The translations under genes and the position numbers were made by a program. DNA of 5,955 nt from contig CAKTZN010000115.1 of assembly GCA_934635545.1 (NCBI GenBank), positions 1-5,955 of the forward strand, written 5' to 3'. Shown piece after piece: positions 1 to 5,634 of the stretch. The notes below the pieces were generated by a model, which worked only from the letters and a program-made list of their open reading frames with translations, did not search any database and was not told the DNA's origin. The DNA comes from an uncultured Oscillospiraceae bacterium. GTDB taxonomy: Bacteria > Bacillota > Clostridia > Oscillospirales > Oscillospiraceae. Numbering within the stretch: the first letter of the stretch is position 1; each line of letters starts with the position of its first letter.

Positions 1-992
1 GCGTCAGCACCGTGCAGCAGCGGCAGATGGAGACCCAGCAGGGCCGCAACGTCTGCGTCTGCGCCGTCCGGGGCAATTTTGACGACGCCCAGACCGGCGT
101 GAAGGACATCTTCGCCGCTGTGGAACAGGAGCGCCTGCTGGCGGGCAAGGGCGTGCGTCTGTCCTCTGCCAACTCCATCAACATCGGCCGCCTGGCGCCC
201 CAGGTGGTGTACTACTTCCGCTCCTATGCCGCGCTGTGCCGCATGGGCCGCATCCAGGCGGGCGACAAGGTGGATTTCGCCGTGCCCACCGGCAACTTCG
301 GCGACATCCTGGCGGGCTATTTTGCCCGTGAGCTGGGCCTCCCCGTGGGACGGCTCATCTGCGCCAGCAACGCCAACAACGTGCTGACCGACTTCCTGCG
401 CACCGGCCGCTATGACCGGAACCGCCCCTTCTATAAGACGGTGTCCCCCTCCATGGACATTCTGGTGTCCAGCAATCTGGAGCGGCTGCTGTACCTCATG
501 AGCGGCGACGCGGCGCTGGTGGCAGAGCTGATGGCGCAGTTGAAGGAGAAGGGCGTCTATCAGGTGCCCGACGAGCTGCTGGAGAAGATCCAGCGCGTGT
601 TCTGGAGCGGCTGCTGCGACGATGACGCCACCAAGGCGGCCATCGGCAGACTGTGGAAGGAGCACGGCTATCTGGCCGACACCCACACGGCGGTGGCCTG
701 GCAGGTGGCCCAGGACTACAAGGCCGCCAATCCCGATCACAACCCCGTGGTGGTGCTGTCCACCGCCTCCCCCTATAAGTTCCCCGCCGCCGTGCTGGAG
801 GGCCTGGGCGAGGGATCCGACGGCGACGGCTTTGACGCCATGGAGCGGCTCCACGCCATGACCGGTGTGCCTGTTCCCGCCAATCTGCAGGGTCTGCGGC
901 AGCGGGAGGTGTTGCACCGGGATGTGATCGACCGCGAGGACATGCTGTCCTATGTTCTGAAGAAAGCAGGTGAAGCCGCATGGAACAAGTGA
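1..992 (+). CDS. thrC: Threonine synthase, C-terminal two thirds (5' end outside window)
   Basis: Threonine synthase is a PLP enzyme that converts O-phospho-L-homoserine to L-threonine in the cytoplasm. The reading frame is open from base 3 with no stop upstream, and its first residues (VSTVQQRQMETQQ) already align with the middle of the family. The GTG at 12 is therefore an internal valine and the gene is truncated by the window edge. Visible family signatures are RGNFDDAQTGVK, LSSANSINIGRLAPQ followed by VVYYFRSY, the PLP-phosphate loop PTGNFGDILAGY, and ASNANNVLTDFL. Near the C-terminus are DTHTAVAW and STASPYKFPAAVLEGL. This is the long fungal/bacterial type (usually about 450-500 residues) of which some 329 are here. 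The PLP-binding lysine lies in the missing N-terminal part. The stop overlaps the thrB start, so the two genes are an operon; anything regulating it lies upstream. No frameshift is seen. Confidence 0.95.
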   Translation, partial: VSTVQQRQMETQQGRNVCVCAVRGNFDDAQTGVKDIFAAVEQERLLAGKGVRLSSANSINIGRLAPQVVYYFRSYAALCRMGRIQAGDKVDFAVPTGNFGDILAGYFARELGLPVGRLICASNANNVLTDFLRTGRYDRNRPFYKTVSPSMDILVSSNLERLLYLMSGDAALVAELMAQLKEKGVYQVPDELLEKIQRVFWSGCCDDDATKAAIGRLWKEHGYLADTHTAVAWQVAQDYKAANPDHNPVVVLSTASPYKFPAAVLEGLGEGSDGDGFDAMERLHAMTGVPVPANLQGLRQREVLHRDVIDREDMLSYVLKKAGEAAWNK

Positions 993-1864
993 CCATCCGC
1001 GTCCCGGCCACCACCGCCAATCTGGCGGCGGGCTTTGACGTACTGGGCTGCGCCCTGGGCCTTTACAACACCCTGACCTTCACCCCGGCGGAGCATCTCA
1101 GCTTCTCCGGCTGTGACGAGCAATATCAGACGGAGGAGAACCTGGCCTATGTGGCCTATGCCAAGGTGTGGCACGAGCTGCGGCGCATCGATGTGCCGCC
1201 GGTACACATCCACATTCAGGCGGACATCCCCGTGTGCCGGGGACTGGGCTCCTCGGCGGCGCTGATCGCCGCCGGCGCCATGGCGGCCAACGTGATGGCG
1301 GGCAAACCCTTTGACCGGCGGCAGCTCCTGTCCCTGACCACAGAGATCGAGGGCCACCCTGACAATCTGGCCCCGGCGCTGCTGGGCGGCATGACCGCCT
1401 CCATGCTGCTGGGAGGACAGGTGTACACGGTGGAGTATCTGCCCCACCCGGAGCTGCGGTTCGTGGCCCTGTCGCCGGACTTCCCCCTCAGCACTCACGA
1501 GGCCCGGCGGGTGCTGCCCTCCATGGTGGCCCACAGCGACGCCGTGCGCAACGCGGGCTTCCTGGCGGTGCTGCTGCGGGCCATCGAGCAGGGCGACGAG
1601 GCGCTGATCGCCGCGTCGCTGCAGGACCGGCTGCACCAGCCCTACCGCCGCCGCCTGATCCCGGAGTACGACAAGATTGAAGCGCTGGCCCACCAGAACG
1701 GCTGCCAGGCCGTGTGCATCAGCGGCGCGGGCCCCACCATTCTGTGCATCACCCGCGACCCGGCCTTTGCCGCCCGGATGGAGCGGGCCGTGGTACCTCT
1801 GGAGCACCACTGGCAGGTGCGGGATCTCCCCGTGGACTATCACGGTACCGTTAAAATCTCATAA
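980..1864 (+). CDS. thrB: Homoserine kinase (GHMP kinase family)
   Basis: Homoserine kinase phosphorylates L-homoserine with ATP to give O-phosphohomoserine, the substrate of threonine synthase. The 294-residue product has the usual family length of about 300. GHMP motif 1 is at residues 8-22 (VPATTANLAAGFDVL). The glycine/serine-rich ATP loop is at 83-94 (IPVCRGLGSSAA). The substrate region EGHPDNLAPALLGG is at 124-137, STHEARRVLP at 171-180, and motif 3 SGAGPTI at 248-254. The set is complete, so the enzyme should be active. The ATG start lies 13 bases inside thrC in another frame and is preceded by AGGTGA (968-973) at six bases spacing, which suggests translational coupling. The gene is followed 11 bases later by an intrinsic terminator, so it ends the threonine operon. 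Confidence 0.96.
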   Translation: MEQVTIRVPATTANLAAGFDVLGCALGLYNTLTFTPAEHLSFSGCDEQYQTEENLAYVAYAKVWHELRRIDVPPVHIHIQADIPVCRGLGSSAALIAAGAMAANVMAGKPFDRRQLLSLTTEIEGHPDNLAPALLGGMTASMLLGGQVYTVEYLPHPELRFVALSPDFPLSTHEARRVLPSMVAHSDAVRNAGFLAVLLRAIEQGDEALIAASLQDRLHQPYRRRLIPEYDKIEALAHQNGCQAVCISGAGPTILCITRDPAFAARMERAVVPLEHHWQVRDLPVDYHGTVKIS

Positions 1865-1875
1865 AAGAAGCATGC

Positions 1876-1906
1876 ACAAAAAGAGGGGCAGAGCCCCTCT
1901 TTTTGT
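1876..1906 (+). terminator. Intrinsic terminator after thrB
   Basis: A 14-bp uninterrupted stem (arms 1876-1889 and 1893-1906) closes on a three-base loop AGA. The core is GAGGGGC/GCCCCTC, flanked by five A on the left and five T on the right. The T run is the U-tract, although it falls within the extended stem. Because the left flank is A-rich, the hairpin could also act on the opposite strand, but no minus-strand gene points at it here. It isolates the threonine operon from the next promoter. Confidence 0.92.
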
Positions 1907-1919
1907 CGCATTATGACGG

Positions 1920-1948
1920 TTGCAATCCGACAGGCGGCGTGATATGAT
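1920..1948 (+). promoter_or_regulatory. Sigma-A type promoter with extended -10 for the AEC transporter unit
   Basis: A -35-like TTGCAA (1920-1925) is separated by exactly 17 bases from TATGAT (1943-1948), a five-of-six match to the -10 consensus. TG at 1940-1941, one base before the hexamer, makes an extended -10 element. Transcription would start near 1955, about 29 bases before the TTG start codon, just after the thrB terminator. This is a prediction from sequence only. Confidence 0.7.
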
Positions 1949-1983
1949 GGCGTGGCAAATGACAAAAGAAAGAAGGTGTCTCG

Positions 1984-2922
1984 TTGCAGGCATTATCTAT
2001 CGCGTTTCACGCTATCGTACCCTTATTTCTAATCATCGCCGTGGGCTTCGGCGTCAAGCGTCTGGGCTGGATCGGCCCGGAGGACGTGCGGCGCTTCAAC
2101 AAGGTGTGCTTCTACACCTTTATGCCGGTGATGCTGTTCTATAACATCTATACCTCTGACTTCTCCCATGCGGTGCGCCTGCCCTATGCGCTGTTTGTGG
2201 TGGGCATGGCGCTGGCCATGATCCTGCTGGCCTTTCTCATCACGCTGGCGGCGGAGAAAACGCCGGAGCGCCGGGGCGTTATGATCCAGGCAGCCTTCCG
2301 CAGCAACTTCGTGCTGCTGGGTCTGCCCATCGCCGAGGAGCTGCTGCCGGGCGCCAACTTCGGCGTCACCGCGCTGATGATCGCCATCGTGGTGCCCATC
2401 TACAACATGATGTCGGTGGTGGTGCTGGAGTACTTCCGGGGCGGCAAGCCCAAGCTGGGCGAGGTGCTGCTGGCGGTGATCAAGAACCCGCTGATCATCG
2501 CGTCCATCGTGGGCCTCTTGATGCAGGTGCTGCACATCACTCTGCCGGATGTGCTGGTGTCCTTCACCGGAAAAATGAACAGTGCCGCCACACCGCTGAT
2601 TCTGCTGCTGTTGGGTGCGTCCTTCGAGGTGCGGCAGCTCTCCCGCTACAAAAAGCAGTTGCTGGTGTGCGTGGGACTGCGGCTGGTGGTGTTCCCCGGC
2701 GCGATCCTGGCGCTGGCCGCCGCGATAGGGCTGCGGGATATCGAATTCGTCACGCTGCTGGCCATGACCGCCGCGCCCACCGCCGTCAACTCCTTCAACA
2801 TGGCCCAGCAACTGGGCGGTGACCGTGAGCTGGCGGGCAGCGCCGTGGTGGTGTCCACCGCCGGATCCTTCTTTACCCTGTTTCTGTGGGTCTCCCTGTT
2901 CAAGCAACTGGGCATGTTCTGA
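1984..2922 (+). CDS. AEC (auxin efflux carrier) family transporter
   Basis: The product is a 312-residue polytopic membrane protein of the bile/arsenite/riboflavin-like AEC superfamily. Characterised bacterial members move organic anions such as malate or malonate; the substrate here cannot be told. About ten hydrophobic segments can be drawn, near residues 8-24, 38-57, 66-90, 103-118, 125-147, 161-183, 201-216, 226-248, 256-275 and 285-305. Family-like features are FRSNFVLLGLP (105-115), KNPLIIASIVGL (167-178), TPLILLLLGASF (203-214) and APTAVNSFNMAQQLGGD (264-280). The start is TTG: AAGGTG (1972-1977) sits six bases before it, the protein begins directly in the first membrane helix as expected, and no in-frame ATG lies upstream. 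Length fits the family. Only 27 bases separate it from the next gene, with no terminator between, so the two are probably co-transcribed. Confidence 0.9.
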   Translation: MQALSIAFHAIVPLFLIIAVGFGVKRLGWIGPEDVRRFNKVCFYTFMPVMLFYNIYTSDFSHAVRLPYALFVVGMALAMILLAFLITLAAEKTPERRGVMIQAAFRSNFVLLGLPIAEELLPGANFGVTALMIAIVVPIYNMMSVVVLEYFRGGKPKLGEVLLAVIKNPLIIASIVGLLMQVLHITLPDVLVSFTGKMNSAATPLILLLLGASFEVRQLSRYKKQLLVCVGLRLVVFPGAILALAAAIGLRDIEFVTLLAMTAAPTAVNSFNMAQQLGGDRELAGSAVVVSTAGSFFTLFLWVSLFKQLGMF

Positions 2923-2949
2923 TATCACTTAATATAAGGAGAGCTTCCT

Positions 2950-3450
2950 ATGAAAACACCGGAAATTCATGAATCTGTTTTCGTCGCGCCTACCGCCACG
3001 GTGGTGGGCAACGTCCGCATCGGCGCACGCAGCAGCGTGTTCTTCGGCGCGGTGATCCGCTCGGAGCTGGATGAGATCGTCATCGGCGAGGGCACCAATA
3101 TCCAGGACAACTGCGTGCTGCATATCGAGCGGGGCATCCCGGTGCATGTGGGCAACGGCTGCACCATCGGCCACAGCGCCATCGTCCATAGCTGCACCGT
3201 GGGGGACAACACCCTGGTGGGCATGGGCGCCATCATCCTCAACGGCGCCGTGGTGGGCAAAAACTGCATCATCGGCGCAGGCGCGCTGATCCCCCAGAAC
3301 GCCGTGATCCCCGACGGGTCGCTGGTGGTGGGCATGCCCGGCAAGGTACGCCGCAGCGTCACCGAGGAGGAGATCGCCACCAACCGGGCCAGCGCCGTCA
3401 TGTATATGGAAGAGGCGGCGGAGTACAAGGAGCAATTCGCCGAAAAATAA
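2950..3450 (+). CDS. Gamma-carbonic anhydrase-like hexapeptide-repeat protein (CamH/YrdA type)
   Basis: This 166-residue cytoplasmic protein is built of left-handed beta-helix hexapeptide repeats (for example VGNVRIGARS, VGDNTLVGMGA, VGKNCIIGAGA) ending in the family tail PDGSLVVGMPGKVRR (121-135). Members form trimers with a metal at each interface. The three expected metal ligands are present as His58, His75 and His80, with the accompanying Asn50, Gln52, Asp53 and Arg37. The spacing His58-His75 is short, as in YrdA/CamH proteins and unlike archaeal Cam, and the acidic catalytic loop of Cam is absent. Carbonic anhydrase activity is therefore possible but uncertain; many relatives have unknown function. 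The usual RGD after the first strands is RSE here (37-39). The ATG is preceded by AAGGAGAG (2936-2943), a strong ribosome binding site. It is likely second in an operon with the AEC transporter and ends before a strong terminator. Confidence 0.9.
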   Translation: MKTPEIHESVFVAPTATVVGNVRIGARSSVFFGAVIRSELDEIVIGEGTNIQDNCVLHIERGIPVHVGNGCTIGHSAIVHSCTVGDNTLVGMGAIILNGAVVGKNCIIGAGALIPQNAVIPDGSLVVGMPGKVRRSVTEEEIATNRASAVMYMEEAAEYKEQFAEK

Positions 3451-3458
3451 GCCAAACG

Positions 3459-3509
3459 AAATAAACCGCGCCGGACCGTACAAAAAGTACGATCCGGCGC
3501 GGTTTATTT
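3459..3509. terminator. Bidirectional terminator between convergent genes
   Basis: Arms 3459-3481 and 3487-3509 form 22 base pairs with one C/A mismatch (3476/3492) around a five-A loop. The centre is GC-rich (CCGCGCCGG/CCGGCGCGG). The right end is TTTATTTT and the left end, read on the other strand, is TTTATTTCG. It can therefore terminate the AEC/gamma-CA unit from the left and ridA from the right. Confidence 0.93.
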
Positions 3510-3531
3510 TCTTCCGGGTAACAGCGCGTGC

Positions 3532-3912
3532 TTACTTGACGCAGATGGTCTCGATCTCCACCAGGGCGCCCTTGGGCAGGGCACCGACTTCCACAGCGGA
3601 GCGGGCGGGATACTGGCCCTCGGTAAAGAACTCAGCGTACACGGCGTTCATGGCGGCGAAGTCGCCCATGTTCTGCAGGAACACGGTGGTCTTGACCACG
3701 TTGTCCATGGTCAGGCCGGCCTCGGTCAGGATGGCCTTGATGTTGGTCAGCACCTGGCGGGTCTGCTCGGTGATGCCGCCGGGGACGAACTCACCGGTGG
3801 CGGGATCGAAGGGCACCTGGCCGGAGGTGACGAGAAAATTGCCGCAGTCGATGGCCTGGGAGTAGGGGCCGATGGCGGCGGGGGCATTGGTGGTGGAAAT
3901 GATCTTCTTCAT
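3532..3912 (-). CDS. ridA: RidA family reactive enamine/imine deaminase
   Basis: RidA proteins hydrolyse reactive enamines/imines such as 2-aminoacrylate, released by PLP-dependent serine/threonine dehydratases, giving the keto acid and ammonia. They work as cytoplasmic trimers. The 126-residue product has the normal length. Family hallmarks are the N-terminal [11 protein letters not shown] (10-20) with Tyr17, [14 protein letters not shown] (28-41) with Ser30, Asn89, and the signature [21 protein letters not shown] (split here as [10 protein letters not shown], 101-110, and [11 protein letters not shown], 111-121). The signature holds the carboxylate-binding Arg104 and Glu119, equivalent to E. 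coli Arg105 and Glu120. The cysteine found next to this arginine in E. coli is Ala106 here. The ATG at 3912 is chosen because AAGGAGG (3921-3927) sits eight bases upstream and the family begins at MKKI; a longer frame to 4035 shows no family similarity. It is a single-gene unit, convergent with the gamma-CA gene and divergent from the ABC operon. Confidence 0.95.
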   Translation of the reverse strand: MKKIISTTNAPAAIGPYSQAIDCGNFLVTSGQVPFDPATGEFVPGGITEQTRQVLTNIKAILTEAGLTMDNVVKTTVFLQNMGDFAAMNAVYAEFFTEGQYPARSAVEVGALPKGALVEIETICVK

Positions 3913-3945
3913 GGGAACATCCTCCTTGTTTGTTACGGTACGTCC

Positions 3946-3974
3946 ATGGTACACCACAGCCGGGAAAATGTCAA
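3946..3974 (-). promoter_or_regulatory. Predicted promoter of ridA
   Basis: On the minus strand a perfect -35 TTGACA (3974-3969) is followed after 17 bases by TACCAT (3951-3946), a four-of-six -10 match. Transcription would start near 3939, about 27 bases before the ATG and just ahead of the ribosome binding site. The -35 is strong and the -10 moderate. Confidence 0.65.
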
Positions 3975-4001
3975 CGAGTAACCAACGGGGCGGCCCCTCA
4001 A

Positions 4002-4007
4002 TATACT
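4002..4007 (+). promoter_or_regulatory. Possible -10 element of the ABC transporter operon
   Basis: TATACT matches five of six bases of the -10 consensus in the divergent region. The best-spaced -35 candidate, TAACCA at 3979-3984 with a 17-base spacer, is poor (three of six), so an activator or another promoter may be needed. If used, transcription would begin near 4014, at the foot of the leader hairpin. Confidence 0.35.
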
Positions 4008-4013
4008 GATGCA

Positions 4014-4031
4014 GGGAGAGACCTCTCTCCC
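4014..4031 (+). promoter_or_regulatory. Leader hairpin upstream of the ABC operon
   Basis: A perfect 7-bp stem GGGAGAG/CTCTCCC (4014-4020 with 4025-4031) closes on the loop ACCT. No T run follows, so it is not an intrinsic terminator as it stands. The right arm contains CTCCC, which is complementary to GGGAG of the ATPase gene's ribosome binding site (4051-4055). The structure is visible in the sequence; any regulatory role is inference. Confidence 0.5.
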
Positions 4032-4061
4032 GCAAGGCTTACGACAAAAAGGGAGGCGCAT

Positions 4062-4826
4062 ATGGGCAATATCATTACGATCCGCGATGCCGCCCTGACC
4101 TATCAGGCCCGCAACGGCGAGGTCGAGGCGCTGCGGGGCGTATCCTTCGACGTGGCGGAGGGGGAATTCGTCAGCATCGTGGGCCCCTCCGGCTGCGGAA
4201 AATCCACGCTGCTGGGGGTGCTGGCGGGGCTGGAGACCCTGGACGGCGGCACGGTGGAGCTGTACGGCCAGCCGGTGACCGGGGCCAGCGGGCGGATGGG
4301 CTTCATGCCCCAGCGGGATCAGCTTTTTGAATGGCGCTCTATCCGGGACAATGTGATGCTGGGCCTTCAGATCCGCCGGGATCACGATCCCGGTCATCAC
4401 GCCCACGTTGACACGCTGCTGACCCGGTACGACGTTTCGGCCTTCGCCGCCAAACGGCCCGACCAGCTCTCCGGCGGCATGCGCCAGCGGTGCGCCCTGA
4501 TCCGCACGCTGGCCACGGGGCCGGATATCCTGCTGCTGGATGAACCCTTCTCCGCCCTGGACTATCAAACGCGGCTGGCGGTGTCCGGCGACATCTGGCG
4601 CATCATCCGCTCCGAGGGCAAAACCGCCCTGCTGGTGACCCACGATATCTCCGAGGCCGTCAGCATGTCGGACCGGGTGGTGGTGCTGTCCCAGCGGCCC
4701 GCCGCGGTAAAGGCCGTGTTCGACATGGGGGAGCTGCGGCAGTTGACGCCCATGCAGCGGCGGGAGAACCCCGCCTTCCCCCGGTATTTCGACGCCATAT
4801 GGAAGGAGCTGGAGCTGCATGAATGA
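4062..4826 (+). CDS. ABC transporter ATP-binding protein (SsuB/TauB/ThiZ-like)
   Basis: This is the 254-residue nucleotide-binding subunit that powers import from the cytoplasmic face. All ATPase motifs are intact: Walker A GPSGCGKST (41-49), Q-loop Gln84 in MPQRDQLFEW, ABC signature LSGGMRQR (136-143), Walker B ILLLDEP (156-162), D-loop SALD (164-167) and switch His194 in VTHD. The QRDQLFEW stretch after the Q-loop and the lack of a long C-terminal regulatory domain fit the nitrate/sulfonate/taurine/hydroxymethylpyrimidine group. The start is the ATG after GGGAGG (4051-4056), five bases away. The frame extends upstream to 3930, but the residues there run through the divergent promoter region and look non-coding. 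It overlaps the permease gene by eight bases (ATGAATGA). Substrate specificity is not set by this subunit. Confidence 0.94.
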   Translation: MGNIITIRDAALTYQARNGEVEALRGVSFDVAEGEFVSIVGPSGCGKSTLLGVLAGLETLDGGTVELYGQPVTGASGRMGFMPQRDQLFEWRSIRDNVMLGLQIRRDHDPGHHAHVDTLLTRYDVSAFAAKRPDQLSGGMRQRCALIRTLATGPDILLLDEPFSALDYQTRLAVSGDIWRIIRSEGKTALLVTHDISEAVSMSDRVVVLSQRPAAVKAVFDMGELRQLTPMQRRENPAFPRYFDAIWKELELHE

Positions 4827-5634
4827 ATCTGCCGTATCGCCCAAGCGGGCCCGGTATCTGCGGGAGCTGCGGCGGCAGAACCGTCGGGTGCGGCTGTGGC
4901 AGTTGGCCATTCTGGCGGGCTTTTTCGCCTTCTGGGAGCTGAGCTGCCGCATCGGACTCAGCGACGGCTTTCTGGTCAGCAGTCCCAGCCGCATCGCCGC
5001 CACATTCCTCAGCCTGTGCCGCAGCGGCGACGTGCTGGTGCATGTGGGGGTATCCTGCTGGGAGACGGCGGTGGGCTTCCTGCTGGGCACCGCCGCGGGA
5101 ACGGTGGTGGCGGTGGCCATGTGGTGGTGGCCCACCCTGAGCCGGATCCTGGATCCGTATCTGGTGGTGCTCAACGCCCTGCCAAAAACGGCGCTGGGCC
5201 CCATTTTCATCGTGTGGATGGGAGCCGGGACGGGTGCCATCATCGTTATGACCCTGGCCATTTCGCTGATCGTCACCATTCTGAACATGTACGAGGGCTT
5301 CCGCGCCACGGATGCCCAGAAGATCCGGCTGATGGACGCCATGGACGCCAGCCGGTGGCAGCTTCTGTGGATGCTGGTGTTCCCCGCCAACTATGCCACG
5401 CTGCTGAACACCCTGAAGGTCAATGTGGGCCTGTCGTGGGTAGGCGTCATCATGGGGGAGTTTCTTGTCTCACGGGCCGGTCTGGGCTACCTGATCGTCT
5501 ATGGCTCACAGGTGTTCAACATGGATCTGGTAATGACCAGCGTGTTGCTGCTGCTGGTGGCCGCGGTGGTCATGTACCAACTGGTACTGCGGGTGGAAAA
5601 AATACTATATCGTTTGTTGGGGGTAAAAGCATGA
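4819..5634 (+). CDS. ABC transporter permease (SsuC/TauC/ThiX-like, BPD_transp_1 family)
   Basis: This is the 271-residue inner-membrane subunit that forms the import channel, presumably as a homodimer because only one permease gene is seen. A basic N-terminus (residues 8-26) precedes a first helix at about 27-45. Further hydrophobic segments lie near 78-103, 112-135, 138-157, 203-217 and 236-258. The family's ATPase-coupling (EAA) loop is recognisable as EGFRATDAQKI (159-169) followed by MDASRWQLLWMLVFPA (175-190). Also typical are SSPSRIAATF (54-63) and LPKTALGPIFIVWMG (121-135). The ATG lies inside the end of the ATPase gene; GGAG at 4811-4814 and AAGGAG at 4803-4808 are the possible ribosome binding sites. 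The stop shares ATGA with the next start. Tight packing indicates one operon and translational coupling. Confidence 0.93.
   Translation: MNESAVSPKRARYLRELRRQNRRVRLWQLAILAGFFAFWELSCRIGLSDGFLVSSPSRIAATFLSLCRSGDVLVHVGVSCWETAVGFLLGTAAGTVVAVAMWWWPTLSRILDPYLVVLNALPKTALGPIFIVWMGAGTGAIIVMTLAISLIVTILNMYEGFRATDAQKIRLMDAMDASRWQLLWMLVFPANYATLLNTLKVNVGLSWVGVIMGEFLVSRAGLGYLIVYGSQVFNMDLVMTSVLLLLVAAVVMYQLVLRVEKILYRLLGVKA

Noticed and set aside
950..1843. 297-codon minus-strand frame opposite thrB
   Set aside because: Antisense shadow of a complete homoserine kinase gene, with no ribosome binding site or family motif of its own recognised.
1920..2144. Small plus-strand frame overlapping the start of the AEC transporter
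   Set aside because: It begins in the promoter's -35 region and continues out of frame into a well-supported gene, with no recognisable protein features.
2029..2928. 299-codon minus-strand frame, rich in His and Gln, opposite the AEC transporter
   Set aside because: CTG and GTG codons of the transporter read as CAG (Gln) and CAC (His) on the other strand, which fully explains the odd composition.
2923..2949. Separate promoter for the gamma-CA gene (TAATAT at 2930-2935)
   Set aside because: A start site from this -10 would fall inside the ribosome binding site, leaving no leader, and no -35 stands out.
3913..4035. 41-residue N-terminal extension of the RidA frame
   Set aside because: RidA proteins begin at the MKKI methionine, which has AAGGAGG eight bases upstream; the extension would also cover the predicted promoter.
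3930..4061. 44-residue N-terminal extension of the ABC ATPase frame
   Set aside because: The extension crosses the ridA promoter and leader hairpin, while the ATG at 4062 has a well-placed GGGAGG and gives the normal family length.
3975..4061. TPP or guanidine riboswitch ahead of the ABC operon
   Set aside because: Considered because this transporter class often carries one. The conserved TPP segments (CUGAGA, ACCUGAU) and the ACGR loops of mini-ykkC are not present in a suitable arrangement.
5143..5157. Short tandem GGATCC palindromes in the permease gene
   Set aside because: They fall in ordinary coding sequence (codons for RILDP) and two nearby copies of a six-base palindrome are not meaningful.
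3933..5390. 485-codon open frame on the minus strand opposite the ABC ATPase and permease genes
   Set aside because: It lies antisense to two motif-complete genes, spans the divergent promoter region, shows no family motif and is low in complexity. Long antisense frames are expected where third positions are mostly G or C.
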